61,945 nucleotides of DNA from Candidatus Riflebacteria bacterium HGW-Riflebacteria-2 (lineage in GTDB: Bacteria; Muiribacteriota; Ozemobacteria; Ozemobacterales; Ozemobacteraceae). Every line of letters begins with the position of its first letter. The stretch's first letter is position 1. The notes below the pieces were generated by a model, which did no database searches, was not told where the DNA came from, and saw only the letters and a list, made by a program, of their open reading frames with translations. The stretch covers positions 1 to 61,945 of the forward strand of contig PGYA01000025.1 of the NCBI GenBank assembly GCA_002839435.1, given 5' to 3'. This document shows, piece after piece, positions 41,231 through 51,622 of this stretch. The position numbers and the translations under genes were made by a program.

Positions 41231-44200
41231 TCAGCATGATTCAGGCTGGTGCTGCCCGTGGTAAACCGCTCCGCTGACACCATCCAGGCTGAGATAGTCA
41301 CCCGGCTGAATCTTGTGTGAACCAACCAGGCAGAATGACTCGTTCTCATAAACCTTCAGCTTGTTGAAGCCAACTACGCCTACCTTCCCGAGTTGCGGTA
41401 TGGTAACAGCCGCATGGCTGGTGCGCCCGCCACGCGCGGTCAGAAGAGCCTCGACCTGCAGCAGCAGACCGACGTCTTCCGGCACGGTATCTGGCCTGAT
41501 AAGGATCAAAGGGACTTCCGGCGATATTTTGCGAAATTTTCTAATTTCCTTTGCCGAAAAAACTACCTGGCCACTGATTGCACTGCCACCGACACCAACG
41601 CCGTTGCCCAGCAGCGAAGCCCGCAATGACGGTGTATCGACAAAGGCAACATTATTCACCTCGCGGTTCTGATACTGGTCACGCGTCTGTAGAATATAGA
41701 GGCCTTCAGTCTGCTGGTTTTCGAAGGTAAATTCGATCTCCTGATGATTGAAACCCTTGTCGCGAATCAGATGGTGAGCATAGCCGACCATCTTCTCGTA
41801 AATCTGCGGGAACTGGCTTTCGAGTGATAGAGAGCAGTTCCGGTTTTCGCGGTGCCGCTGTGCCTCAGAAATCGGAAAAGTCTCGATAAGCCCCGAAACG
41901 ATGTCGTCTCCCTGCACGCCAAAGAAAAAGTCTCCGAAAAGCTCTATTTCTGAGCTCTGAGCTCCTGGAGCCCTCGTAAAAGTAACGCCTGAACCGGAAT
42001 TTTCATTGAGGTTGCCGAACACCATCTCCTGCACAGTAACAGCTGTGCCCCAGTCGTTTGACAGATTCATCTGACGCCGGAAAATTTTTGCACACTCGGA
42101 ATCCCATGACTGAAAAGCTTTTAAAATCGCATAACGAAGCTGATCGATCGGGTTGTCAAAAATTTTGATGCCGCGGGCATGCAGCTCTTCGCGATAGCAG
42201 AGAGCGATTTCCTTCATTTGCTCAGGCTTGAACTGCAGCTTCTTGGTAACCTTGAACTTTGCTTTATAAGTTTCAATCAGGCCATCGAAAAAGTTTCGGT
42301 CAAGCCCGGAACTCATTCCCCACATCTGAAGAAAGCGGCGATAGCTATCCCAGGCGGCCCAGGCGTAGCCGGGTCTGGCGCTGAGCTTTTCGCAGACGGC
42401 CCGATTGATACCGACGTTCAAGAATGTATCCATCATGCCGGGCATCGAAATGGCGGCACCGCTGCGAACCGAAAGCAACAGCGGGTTGGCCGGGTCGCCA
42501 AATCTTTTGCCGGTAGTTTTTTCGAGGCGCGTGATTCCGCTCAAAATGCGGTTAGTAAGATCTTTCAACATATTGCGATAGCCGATAACCGCGTCAAAAC
42601 AACGATAGACTTCGGTCGTAACTACAAAACCACGTGGTATCGGAAAGCCGAACGAAGCCAGGCGTTTCAGCCAGTAGCCCTTATTGCCGAGCAAAATCGG
42701 GTTGTCAATGCTGCCGCCGTCTTCATATATATCCGAAACTGTCAGGTCGGGGTTGTAAGTGGTGACCAGGTTGAGAATCGCCTTTTTATCACGAAAATGG
42801 TCGAGTTCCTCCTGCAGAATACTGACGATGCGGGTGATGAAATTATCAAGGACCTGCAGACCAAAAGCCGAAGCCAGTAGCGAGCGCATGAAGCTCTCGG
42901 AAGACGCCAGACAGAAAGCGCGGTCGTCTTCGCCCGCAGCGCCGGCTGTTGCAGGATGACCGTGTTTGATCAGCTGGCAAATGATAACCGGCAGGATGTT
43001 GCGGTGCATATCGAGGTAATAGTCGCCGATGATTCCCTGAATGGCCTTGGAAATAGCGATGAATATATCCTGATACTGGTCTATGGAAAAGAGTTTGACG
43101 CCGATACCAAGTTTGACAAAGTCTATTTTACTGGCAAGCTGGCGGGTCGCGATGCCTTCGAGTTCGAAAGCCCTCAAGAACAACGGCAGATAGTCGAGAA
43201 TCTTGACTATGGTGCTTTTGGTGATGAATTTAAGTTCCATCGATTCGATAAGCTGCTCGAACAGAGAGGTGCCCAAACTTTCCAGGCGCAGCGACAGACC
43301 GAGGGCATCGAATTTTTCTTCGCGATATACGCCATACATCGAGGGAATGCCGGCTGCGATATGGCGTTTAAAATAGATGCTTTCGGACGGAGTCGTGACG
43401 CGCGGGTCGAGAATACGTTGCTGCAGCTTTTGCATGAACTCGATGACCAGTTCGAGCGACTTGCGATGATTGCGCTCACTCAAGCACTGCTGTAAAAGCA
43501 TTATTCGTTCGGGTTCGTAGAGATTGGTCTCCTGCAGATCCTTGATCAGGTCGATCGGCTGCGGGTTGTATTTTTTGGTCAGCAGCTGAAACATGCGGAT
43601 CAGACAGGAAGCACGCTCGCGGTCGCGGTCGGAGAGATCGGCGACACTGTTCAGAATCTGCTGAAGAGCAGCCTCATCGAGCGCGAGGAAATCATGCGAT
43701 TCACCGCCACAAAGCGAGAACAGTGCCCCAAAAGCTTTGTTGAGACCAATGAAATATTCGTTATCGGTATCGATCTGAGCAAAGACCTCAGGCGGAACGA
43801 ACTGTCTGATAAACTGACGGTTGCCGGTGTTCCAGAAATAAAAGCTGTTTTCGATGAATTTGACCAGCAGGTTATTGCTCTCAACGTGTGACTGCTTGCG
43901 AATAAAATGCACCAGAATATCGCGCCGCAAACAGAGTTCATCGGCACGCGTCGAAATGTCGCGCAATTCGCCTTCGGCTCCAATTTCGTTGAAGAAAGCC
44001 GGAAACAGGCGCAAAAGCTGCTTTGACAGATTGACGGTTCGCGATATGTCGGAATTGAGAAAAGTGGTAATGTCACGCTGAAACAGGTCAGTATCGCGAA
44101 TCAGCACACCGCCCAGCTTGAGATTGATGATCAGGGCCGAAAGCAGACGGCGCGACCAGGCCGGCTTCAAAGCGATGATCTCCATCCAGGTTCTGATGTT

Positions 44201-45451
44201 CTTTATGTGGTCAGGGTTTACCTGCACCTGCCATTCGGCATTGGAGCCGGTGACATCGGGATACTGAAAACCGAAATCGATCAGACCTTCCTGCAGCTGA
44301 TCGAACAACTGCCGATCTTCGAATTTGACTATTTCACGCGCCAACGTCAGCATGCAGTTGTAAACGATACTTCTGAACCTTGGCTGCAGTGCTATTTCGT
44401 GCAACGACCCCAGAATTTTCTGAACGAAACCGGCGCGTTGTTCGGCCGGTTCTTCGTTGAAACCAAGGCTGAGCAGCCGGTTAACTTCCTGCAGTGCCTG
44501 CCCGTGGATTTCAGCCAGGTCACCGCTGTTAAGAATATTGAAAAGAAAATCAAGTTTTATCAGATAGAGATGATGTGCCAGAACCGGCTCTTTTTCTATC
44601 TGATCGGCGACCAGCAGATAGGCATTGAGCACCCGCGAATAGTCGGGTAGTGACGTCAACCGTTCCCTCAGCTGTTCGAATGCGAGTCCGTCAAGACTGG
44701 TTGCAACGAAGTCAGCAAAAACCTGATGCAGACTGGCATGCGAAAGAGGCTCTACCAAGCGCTTCAGAGCTTGCACCCTTGCATGTTCAGAATCTTTGTC
44801 GAGGAAACTGGTCAGTCCGGCGCGGGCTTCACAGTCGAACCAGGAAGCGGGATCGGCAACCGACAACCAGTAATCATAGTTACGGGTGAATGCTGCCTGC
44901 AAAAAACTCACAAAGCCGCTGAGTTGGCAGAGTTGCTGGCCTGACTGCATAAGCAGGGCGCGTGCATGCGATGAACATTTTTTGAGTGAATAGTTGTTCT
45001 GGGCTGCGGATGCCACCAGACGCACAAAAACGTCGGCGAGCAACTTCAGGTTGCGTTGTCGATGCTCACCACTTTCAGAAATGAAGGTATCGACGAAATC
45101 GAGCATGAATTTGAGCGCCCTGTCGCGCACCCGCTCGCCAACTTGTGCTTCGATGACGGTAAAAAAGATATTGAACACACACTGCAATGCTTCGGCGGCT
45201 TTGGCATGCTGATTGATCTTGTGAAAATCATTTATGGCAAAAGCTTTGACATTGTCGATCACGTAATCGTAGTTAACAAAGGGATGATGCAGTTCGATCA
45301 GCAGATCCTGAACTCTTTTGTGAACGCCGTAATAATCTTCGACCGACTCCAGCAGCACATTGAAGCGCTCAGGCACCTCTACTACCGCGGCGGTTCGCGC
45401 CAGATTCGCCTGCAATGCCGATGACTGCAACTTTTCGTCCTGCAAATGCAT
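41231..45451 (-). CDS. PPDK-like phosphotransfer protein with long N-terminal helical region
   Basis: 1406 aa. The first about 900 residues are a helical region without recognised motifs. Residues about 925-1290 form the PPDK nucleotide-binding (ATP-grasp) domain: LLGNKGYWLKRLASFGFPIP, LLSVRSGAAISMPGMMDTFL and GSGVTFTRAPG. The phosphohistidine swivelling domain follows, with GGRTSHAAV (phospho-acceptor His1346). The PEP/pyruvate TIM barrel of PPDK and PEP synthase is absent, so it cannot be a complete PPDK; it could phosphorylate another carrier or substrate. The start ATG is preceded by AAGGAAAC. Confidence 0.85.
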   Translation of the reverse strand: MHLQDEKLQSSALQANLARTAAVVEVPERFNVLLESVEDYYGVHKRVQDLLIELHHPFVNYDYVIDNVKAFAINDFHKINQHAKAAEALQCVFNIFFTVIEAQVGERVRDRALKFMLDFVDTFISESGEHRQRNLKLLADVFVRLVASAAQNNYSLKKCSSHARALLMQSGQQLCQLSGFVSFLQAAFTRNYDYWLSVADPASWFDCEARAGLTSFLDKDSEHARVQALKRLVEPLSHASLHQVFADFVATSLDGLAFEQLRERLTSLPDYSRVLNAYLLVADQIEKEPVLAHHLYLIKLDFLFNILNSGDLAEIHGQALQEVNRLLSLGFNEEPAEQRAGFVQKILGSLHEIALQPRFRSIVYNCMLTLAREIVKFEDRQLFDQLQEGLIDFGFQYPDVTGSNAEWQVQVNPDHIKNIRTWMEIIALKPAWSRRLLSALIINLKLGGVLIRDTDLFQRDITTFLNSDISRTVNLSKQLLRLFPAFFNEIGAEGELRDISTRADELCLRRDILVHFIRKQSHVESNNLLVKFIENSFYFWNTGNRQFIRQFVPPEVFAQIDTDNEYFIGLNKAFGALFSLCGGESHDFLALDEAALQQILNSVADLSDRDRERASCLIRMFQLLTKKYNPQPIDLIKDLQETNLYEPERIMLLQQCLSERNHRKSLELVIEFMQKLQQRILDPRVTTPSESIYFKRHIAAGIPSMYGVYREEKFDALGLSLRLESLGTSLFEQLIESMELKFITKSTIVKILDYLPLFLRAFELEGIATRQLASKIDFVKLGIGVKLFSIDQYQDIFIAISKAIQGIIGDYYLDMHRNILPVIICQLIKHGHPATAGAAGEDDRAFCLASSESFMRSLLASAFGLQVLDNFITRIVSILQEELDHFRDKKAILNLVTTYNPDLTVSDIYEDGGSIDNPILLGNKGYWLKRLASFGFPIPRGFVVTTEVYRCFDAVIGYRNMLKDLTNRILSGITRLEKTTGKRFGDPANPLLLSVRSGAAISMPGMMDTFLNVGINRAVCEKLSARPGYAWAAWDSYRRFLQMWGMSSGLDRNFFDGLIETYKAKFKVTKKLQFKPEQMKEIALCYREELHARGIKIFDNPIDQLRYAILKAFQSWDSECAKIFRRQMNLSNDWGTAVTVQEMVFGNLNENSGSGVTFTRAPGAQSSEIELFGDFFFGVQGDDIVSGLIETFPISEAQRHRENRNCSLSLESQFPQIYEKMVGYAHHLIRDKGFNHQEIEFTFENQQTEGLYILQTRDQYQNREVNNVAFVDTPSLRASLLGNGVGVGGSAISGQVVFSAKEIRKFRKISPEVPLILIRPDTVPEDVGLLLQVEALLTARGGRTSHAAVTIPQLGKVGVVGFNKLKVYENESFCLVGSHKIQPGDYLSLDGVSGAVYHGQHQPESC

Positions 45452-45572
45452 TTCAATGTTTCCTTTCCTGGTGCTATATCTCTATTGATAAACATTTACA
45501 ACTGTAATGAATATCTTAGCACTTTTAGGAAAGTCCGCCAAATCCGGGCAGTGCTGGTCGGCAACCGGGGTC

Positions 45573-46112
45573 TCAGTGGCCGGTTACGGCCTTATCATGC
45601 TGTCCCACGGCATTATAAAACTTTTCGCCAAGGAACATGCCGACGGCAGCGGTAAAGAATTGTATGGTCGCAACTGGCATGAACAACCACTGCACCTGGT
45701 CTCCAAGTTTGAGAAAGCTCACGATCATGCTGCCGGCACCCCAGATAACCAGAGCTTTGGCTACCGCCGGCACGCTGTAGCGAACCGGTGCTGGCAAACG
45801 GAGTGTCATGAAATACCCGGCGAGCATCAGCAGATTACCGGTCATAATGACCGGCAGCACCGGATAAAGCGGCGCCGGCAGATGCCCTGAAACGATGCCG
45901 CCAATCGGGCTGAGAATGCCAAGCATCAGGGCATATCTGGTGCCAAGTCGCAACAGCACGAAAAGCAGCAGCGCATTGACCAGTGTGCCGGTCACCGGGT
46001 TCGGCAACCCGATCAGTTGCACGGCCAGCAGCACGGCCAGAAATATACCGGCCTGACTGACCAGCACCAGCTGACTGCGGCCTTTTCCCTCATTCTGTCG
46101 TTCGTTTTCCAT
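45573..46112 (-). CDS. ECF transporter S component-like membrane protein
   Basis: About 179 aa from the ATG at 46112; a GTG six codons upstream is possible. There are five to six hydrophobic segments. LPNPVTGTLVNALLLFVLLR and SPIGGIVSGHLPAP, then VIMTGNLLMLAGYF match the ECF-type S component pattern (substrate-binding membrane subunit working with EcfT/EcfA). No ECF ATPase genes are adjacent, suggesting a shared energising module. Substrate unknown. Confidence 0.7.
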   Translation of the reverse strand: MENERQNEGKGRSQLVLVSQAGIFLAVLLAVQLIGLPNPVTGTLVNALLLFVLLRLGTRYALMLGILSPIGGIVSGHLPAPLYPVLPVIMTGNLLMLAGYFMTLRLPAPVRYSVPAVAKALVIWGAGSMIVSFLKLGDQVQWLFMPVATIQFFTAAVGMFLGEKFYNAVGQHDKAVTGH

Positions 46113-46264
46113 AGGGCGCAAGTCTAGCACAACCTCGCCAGCGGGTAAACCTTCGTAAATGCGAAAACCTGTATGGCTTGCTTTGCCAGATGCAAAGGAT
46201 TAAGCTGTATTCAGGTTCTTCGATCTCATAACATTTTTGCCACCATCAGAATTGGAGAATTGTC

Positions 46265-47512
46265 ATGAACAATGTAAAACCCGATCTCAAATGGGTATTC
46301 AACCAGAACAAAAGTCCCGATCTGACACTTTGTCAGCAGCTTTTTTCGCCGGAAGTGGCACGCAGAGCGCGGCGATTTCACCGCCAGATTCCAGATTTCA
46401 AGATGTCGCCATTACTGGCACTGCCCAATCTGGCGCAGATGTTCGGCGTCGGTGGCATCTGGGTAAAAGACGAATCGGTAAGGCTGCAGCTGAACTCATT
46501 CAAGGTTCTGGGCGGGTCTTACGCGGTTTATCGCTACCTCAAACAACTGCTTAACGCCGACGAAGAACTCACCTACGCTGAACTGACCTCGGCCGAAACC
46601 AGGCACAAGCTCGGCAAAATCACTTTCGCCACCGCCACCGACGGCAACCATGGCCGTGGTATCGCCTGGGCAGCTCAGAAACTCGGGCATGACTGCATAG
46701 TCTACGTTCACGCTGAAACCTCAAAGCCGCGTATCGACGCGATCCGCAGTTATGGCGCCACAGTTAAAATCATTCCCGGAAACTACGACGACGCTGTTCG
46801 CCAGATCGTTGTAGATGCCAAAGACAATGGCTGGGCAGTGATCTCAGACACATCATGGGAAGGCTACACCGAGATTCCAACCTGGATCATGCAGGGTTAC
46901 ACAACCATGATGGCCGAGATTCAAGAACAGTTCGCTGGCCAGGGTATCACCCGCCCGACGCATGTTTTCGTGCAAGCCGGTGTCGGCGCGCTGGCCGCCT
47001 CGGTAATCGGCTACTATCATGCGCTGTTTCCTAACGATGCACCACGCTGCATTGTTGTCGAGCCAGAAAACGCCGACTGTCTGTATCGCTCGATGATGAT
47101 CGGAGACGGAAATCCGCACCGGATCGATGGCGAGCTCGACACAATAATGGCCGGTCTGGCCTGCGGCGAGCCAAGCCCGGTGGCCTGGCAGATTCTCAAG
47201 GAAGTGGCCTGCTGTTTCGTCACCTGCCCCGACTACGTGGCCGCAAAAGGTATGCGCATTTACGCGACGCCGCTTAACGGTGACCCTTTTATCGTCTCAG
47301 GCGAATCCGGGGCAGTCTCTCTCGGCGCTCTCATTTCGATTCTGCGGGAGAACTGTGTCTGCGAACTGCGTGATTATCTACGCATAAACCAGGATTCGCA
47401 GGTACTCTTTATCAACACCGAAGGCAACACCGACCCGGTTAATTTCAGACAGATCATCTGGGAAGGCGCCAACCCGGTTCCGCGCGAATATTGGACCGAT
47501 TCATCCTGCTGA
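46265..47512 (+). CDS. dpaL: Diaminopropionate ammonia-lyase
   Basis: 415 aa, start after TTGGAG. A fold-type II PLP enzyme with the Schiff-base lysine in LQLNSFKVLGGSYAVYR (Lys80), and ATDGNHGRGIAWAAQKLG as the substrate and cofactor loop. The sequence pattern (WVKDESVRLQLNSFK, TSWEGYTEIPTWIMQGY) is that of DpaL/YgeX, which converts 2,3-diaminopropionate to pyruvate and two ammonia. No ygeW/ygeY-type purine-catabolism neighbours are present. It links amino acid catabolism to pyruvate. Confidence 0.9.
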   Translation: MNNVKPDLKWVFNQNKSPDLTLCQQLFSPEVARRARRFHRQIPDFKMSPLLALPNLAQMFGVGGIWVKDESVRLQLNSFKVLGGSYAVYRYLKQLLNADEELTYAELTSAETRHKLGKITFATATDGNHGRGIAWAAQKLGHDCIVYVHAETSKPRIDAIRSYGATVKIIPGNYDDAVRQIVVDAKDNGWAVISDTSWEGYTEIPTWIMQGYTTMMAEIQEQFAGQGITRPTHVFVQAGVGALAASVIGYYHALFPNDAPRCIVVEPENADCLYRSMMIGDGNPHRIDGELDTIMAGLACGEPSPVAWQILKEVACCFVTCPDYVAAKGMRIYATPLNGDPFIVSGESGAVSLGALISILRENCVCELRDYLRINQDSQVLFINTEGNTDPVNFRQIIWEGANPVPREYWTDSSC

Positions 47513-47589
47513 ACTACCTGCTCTATCTCTATTTCATCTGCGACTTTTATTCTTTTGGCCAAAAATTGTCGGTGCTTGATTGCAAACAA

Positions 47590-47635
47590 TTGACAAACAG
47601 CCCCCTGACAGATATATTGACTGATTGTCAATATA
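47590..47635 (+). promoter_or_regulatory. Strong hppA promoter overlapping an inverted repeat
   Basis: TTGACA (47590-47595) and TATATT (47613-47618) are 17 bp apart, close to sigma70 consensus. The -10 box is the left end of a 9-bp perfect inverted repeat, TATATTGAC and GTCAATATA separated by 5 nt (47613-47635). The start site would lie inside the repeat, fitting operator control or a hairpin at the very 5' end of the mRNA. Confidence 0.7.
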
Positions 47636-47675
47636 GATAGGGTACTGAAAGAATGCTGTTCTGAAGGAGATTTGT

Positions 47676-50459
47676 GTGGACACTCAACTTTTGTTCTGGC
47701 TTGCACCGGCAGGCTCACTGATCGCTCTCATCTTTGCGTATTATTTTTTCCATACCATGATGCAATCGGATCCTGGTTCTGAAAAGTCGCGTGAAATCGC
47801 GGGCTACGTAAAAGAAGGCGCCATGTCATACCTCTGGTCACAGTATCGGGTAGTTGGCATTTTCTTCGTAGTTGCCTTCGCATTCTTTTCGTTCCTGGCG
47901 TTCGTGCTCAAAGTGCAGAGTCCATGGACTCCACTCGCCTTTCTAACCGGGGGTTTCTTTTCGGGCCTTTCCGGTTATCTTGGCATGATTACCGCCACCA
48001 ATGCCAGCAACCGCACCACGGCTGCTGCCGCCAAGTCCCTTAATCAGGGCCTGCAGGTTGCGTTCCGCAGCGGTGCCGTCATGGGCTTTGTCGTTGTCGG
48101 TCTTGGCCTGCTCGACATCTCGATCTGGTGGAAAATTCTCAATCATGTCATGGCACTAAGCGAAACCACCTTTAAAGACAGCATGTTCGCGGTTCATGAT
48201 TATATGGAAATCACCACCATCATGCTGACCTTCGGCATGGGTGCCAGCTCACAGGCTCTGTTCGCCCGCGTTGGTGGTGGCATTTTCACCAAGGCTGCTG
48301 ACGTAGGCGCCGACCTCGTCGGCAAGACCGAAGCCGGCATACCCGAAGACGATCCGCGCAACCCGGCCGTTATCGCCGACAACGTTGGTGACAACGTCGG
48401 TGACGTAGCCGGTATGGGTGCCGACCTTTATGAATCATACTGCGGTTCGATTCTGGCCACTGCCGCCCTGGGTGCCGCAGCGTTCTCTGCCGGTGATCTG
48501 GCCCAGTATCAGCTCAACTCGATTCTTCTGCCAATGGCTATTGCCGGCGCCGGTATCGTGTTCTCGCTGATCGGTATTTACTTCGTCAGCACCGATGAAG
48601 ACGCCTCACAGAAAGAACTCATGGGTGCGCTCAGCCGCGGCATCAATGTATCTTCGGCTCTCACCGCCATCGGCAGCGCTATTTTGACCTATTACATGCT
48701 GCCCGAACACATTGGTATCCTCGGCTCGATCATTACCGGTCTGGTTGCCGGCATTATCATTGGCTGGGCAACTGAATACTACACTTCCGGCGACTACCCG
48801 CCAACCCAGGAAGTAGCTGCTCAGGCCACTACCGGCCCTGCTACCGTTATCATCGAAGGCCTCGCAACCGGCATGATGTCTACCGGAATTCCGGTAGTAA
48901 CCGTTGGTATCGGTATTATTCTGGCCTACGGTTTTGCCAATGGCTTCGCTGATCCGTCCATGGGCCTCTATGGCATTGGTATCGCCGCCGTTGGTATGCT
49001 CTCGACGCTCGGCATCACTCTCGCTACTGACGCTTACGGCCCGATCGCCGACAACGCCGGCGGCAACGCCGAAATGTCAGAAATGGGCCCGGAAGTGCGC
49101 AAACGCACCGACGCCCTTGATTCACTCGGCAACACAACCGCTGCTACCGGCAAGGGCTTTGCCATAGGTTCGGCAGCTCTTACCGCCATGGCACTTCTCG
49201 GTGCCTACGTCGAAGAAATTCGCCATGGCCTGCTGCGTGTGGCAAAGTTCAGTGATTCGCCACTCGACCAGTATATTTTCTCCGGCCCCGATAAGGCGAT
49301 TCCGATTGCCAAGGCAAGCATGGCCGACTTCATGGCTTACTATAACGTCACGCTGATGAACCCGCTCGTGCTTGTCGGCGTATTCCTTGGTGCCATGCTG
49401 GTATTCGTATTCTGCGCGATGACCATGAAAGCCGTCGGCCGTGCCGCGCACAGCATGGTCGAAGAAGTCAGACGCCAGTTCAAGGAAATCCCCGGCCTGC
49501 TCAAGGGTGACAAGGGTGTTAAGGCTGATTACGCGTCATGCGTTGCCATTTCGACCAAGGGCGCTCAAAGAGAAATGATGGCCCCCAGCCTTCTTGCCAT
49601 AACCTCTCCGATAGTCGTCGGTCTCGTTCTCGGTGTCGGCGGCATGATCGGCATGCTGGTCGGCGGTCTGGCCTGCGGCTTCGCAGTTGCTATCATGATG
49701 GCCAACGCCGGTGGCGCCTGGGACAACGCCAAGAAATACATCGAGGCTGGCAATCTCGGCGGCAAAGGCTCTGACAATCACAAAGCAACTGTTGTCGGCG
49801 ACACTGTCGGAGATCCTTTCAAAGACACCTCCGGCCCCTCTCTCAACATCCTGATCAAGCTGATGAGCATGGTTGCAGTTGTCGTAGCCGGCATGACCGT
49901 TTCCTACGCACCGACGATCCAGTTCTATTTCGGCTTCAACCCCTCAGAAATCCATTTCAAGGAAGAATTCAGCAAGCGCCTGAGCGCCCGCGAAGTCACT
50001 CTTCCCAGCCTGACCGAAGCTCCCGGCGCGGCAAAAAGCAGTGCGATCTTTGAAGACCCCCTCATGGGAACCGAAGACATCTATCTTCCCAACGAAGATG
50101 ACGCAGCTGCCAGTGTTCAGACACCAAAAGTTCCCGAAGTAAAACCCGGAGAAATCAAACCTCTGCCAACCGACACCACACCAGCGGCAGATAAACCTGC
50201 TGATGGTGGTTTCTCAGGTGGTTTCAACGCTATAGAAGAAAAGCCCGCCGACAAGCCTGCTGAAGGTGGGTTTTCTGGTGGCTTCGATGCTATCGAAGAC
50301 AAACCGGCTGACAAGCCCGCCGAAGGCGGTTTCTCTGGCAGCTTTGACGCCCTCGAAGGTGGCAGTGAAGATAAACCGGCCGACGAGCCCAAAGAAGAAC
50401 CGAAAGAAGAACCGGCCAAAGACACCTCCGAAAGCTCAGGTGGTTTCGAAGGCATGTGA
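47676..50459 (+). CDS. hppA: Membrane-bound ion-pumping pyrophosphatase with C-terminal tail
   Basis: 927 aa, GTG start after AAGGAG. About 16 transmembrane helices. The catalytic pyrophosphate and Mg2+ motifs are present: [27 protein letters not shown], and in the last third [26 protein letters not shown] (485-494) has Ala where K+-independent enzymes have Lys, and LYESY carries Glu253, so it fits the K+-dependent, probably Na+-pumping class. It couples PPi hydrolysis to ion export. The C-terminal about 160 residues are a soluble acidic tail with three 20-residue repeats, absent from typical family members. Confidence 0.95.
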   Translation: MDTQLLFWLAPAGSLIALIFAYYFFHTMMQSDPGSEKSREIAGYVKEGAMSYLWSQYRVVGIFFVVAFAFFSFLAFVLKVQSPWTPLAFLTGGFFSGLSGYLGMITATNASNRTTAAAAKSLNQGLQVAFRSGAVMGFVVVGLGLLDISIWWKILNHVMALSETTFKDSMFAVHDYMEITTIMLTFGMGASSQALFARVGGGIFTKAADVGADLVGKTEAGIPEDDPRNPAVIADNVGDNVGDVAGMGADLYESYCGSILATAALGAAAFSAGDLAQYQLNSILLPMAIAGAGIVFSLIGIYFVSTDEDASQKELMGALSRGINVSSALTAIGSAILTYYMLPEHIGILGSIITGLVAGIIIGWATEYYTSGDYPPTQEVAAQATTGPATVIIEGLATGMMSTGIPVVTVGIGIILAYGFANGFADPSMGLYGIGIAAVGMLSTLGITLATDAYGPIADNAGGNAEMSEMGPEVRKRTDALDSLGNTTAATGKGFAIGSAALTAMALLGAYVEEIRHGLLRVAKFSDSPLDQYIFSGPDKAIPIAKASMADFMAYYNVTLMNPLVLVGVFLGAMLVFVFCAMTMKAVGRAAHSMVEEVRRQFKEIPGLLKGDKGVKADYASCVAISTKGAQREMMAPSLLAITSPIVVGLVLGVGGMIGMLVGGLACGFAVAIMMANAGGAWDNAKKYIEAGNLGGKGSDNHKATVVGDTVGDPFKDTSGPSLNILIKLMSMVAVVVAGMTVSYAPTIQFYFGFNPSEIHFKEEFSKRLSAREVTLPSLTEAPGAAKSSAIFEDPLMGTEDIYLPNEDDAAASVQTPKVPEVKPGEIKPLPTDTTPAADKPADGGFSGGFNAIEEKPADKPAEGGFSGGFDAIEDKPADKPAEGGFSGSFDALEGGSEDKPADEPKEEPKEEPAKDTSESSGGFEGM
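50193..50372 (+). repeat. 60-bp tandem repeat, three copies, in hppA tail
   Basis: Three 60-bp in-frame units encode KPA(D/E)GGFSGGF(N/D)AIE plus a variable end. Units one and two are most alike; the third is diverged (GSFDALEGG). A shortened start (KPADEPKEE) follows. Confidence 0.85.
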
Positions 50460-50469
50460 TTATTCTCTT

Positions 50470-50507
50470 AAAAAAACAGCCCCTGCATTAGCAGGGGCTG
50501 TTTTTTT
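50470..50507 (+). terminator. Rho-independent terminator of hppA
   Basis: AAAAAACAGCCCCTGC and GCAGGGGCTGTTTTTT form a long perfect stem with a 4-nt loop and T tail. It probably works in both directions, since the aldo/keto reductase gene converges here. Confidence 0.92.
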
Positions 50508-50528
50508 CGTAATCGCTATCTAAATATC

Positions 50529-51482
50529 TCACACAATTCTAATCGCGAACTTCGGGCAACCCGGGGCGCAATAGCCGCAGAGAACGCAACGCGCGTAATC
50601 GATAACCGGTGATTTTTCGCCAGGGCTTAGGGCCCCCTGCTGGCAGGTTTTTACGCAGGCATTGCAGTTGATACAGATTCCGGTATTGATGAACAGCCGC
50701 CGCTCACGGCCGGCGACCCGGCGGGCAAAATCTTCATCGACCGACTCATCCCGTGCCAGTTTTACGTTCATATCGACTTCGTCACGACTGGTCATGCCGA
50801 CAACAGCCGAATCAACAACCTGCGCGGCAAAAAGCCAGCGCAAAGCAGCGGCGGCGTCTTTACGCAAATGCCCGCCGCCCAGCGGTTTCATCGCGTAGAT
50901 TCCGATACCACGGGCACGGGCGCGTTTGAGAATATCCGTCATTTCATCCAGACTGGCATCGAGAATACCAATACCATCGCGGTTGTACATGGGGTGCAAA
51001 ACTTCTATTCCTTCAGTGCCGGCGAGAAGATCGATGGTTCGAGCCGAATGCGAACTCGCGCCAACCGCACCGATCAGGCCGTTTTCACGGGCTTCCCGCA
51101 GATAGTTCAGAGCATCGCGGCGCGCTGCGATATCGTCGGCATCACGCACGGCATGCAACAGAAAAACATCTACGCGCGACAGGCCGGTCTGCTGCAGGCA
51201 CTCGGCGACGGCGGCCTGCATGGCTTCGCGCGCGCGCGCGGCCGATTTCGAGGCAACAACCGGCGCCGGCCCCTTCCACTGGCTGAGGGCTGCGGCGACC
51301 TGTGGATAAGATCCGTACATCTGAGCTGTGTCGATAAAGGTTATACCCTGTGCGAGCGCATGCAAAATCACTTCGGCGCCAGCGGCGACACTGAGGCCGC
51401 GCTGCATCGGGCTCATGGTCAGAGTTCCAAGGCCGAGAAGGCCAACTTCGATTCCGGTTTTACCAAGCTGCTGCTTTTTCAT
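50529..51482 (-). CDS. Aldo/keto reductase with C-terminal 2x[4Fe-4S] ferredoxin domain
   Basis: 317 aa from the ATG at 51482 (GGAG at 7 nt). The N-terminal aldo/keto reductase barrel has FIDTAQMYGSYPQV, VDVFLLHAVRD and AMKPLGGGHL. The C-terminal part carries two ferredoxin motifs, CINCNACVKTC and CVLCGYCAPGC, for two [4Fe-4S] clusters. This fusion is typical of anaerobes and suggests ferredoxin-linked reduction. The substrate is not known. Single gene. Confidence 0.9.
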   Translation of the reverse strand: MKKQQLGKTGIEVGLLGLGTLTMSPMQRGLSVAAGAEVILHALAQGITFIDTAQMYGSYPQVAAALSQWKGPAPVVASKSAARAREAMQAAVAECLQQTGLSRVDVFLLHAVRDADDIAARRDALNYLREARENGLIGAVGASSHSARTIDLLAGTEGIEVLHPMYNRDGIGILDASLDEMTDILKRARARGIGIYAMKPLGGGHLRKDAAAALRWLFAAQVVDSAVVGMTSRDEVDMNVKLARDESVDEDFARRVAGRERRLFINTGICINCNACVKTCQQGALSPGEKSPVIDYARCVLCGYCAPGCPKFAIRIV

Positions 51483-51622
51483 GGGTGACTCCAGTAATTT
51501 TGAATAATTATAAACCATTTAGCCAGGTAGTTGTCGAGCAGGCAATTTTTCCAATTGCCAAGCGGACTTATATTGTATTAAGCTTTATTTGAAAAAGAGA
51601 AAGCATGGCAGGAGGCACGCAG

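Noticed and set aside
42179..43495. Two long plus-strand ORFs (233 and 179 codons) opposite the PPDK-like gene
   Set aside because: Antisense to a gene with clear PPDK motifs and no family match; shadows.
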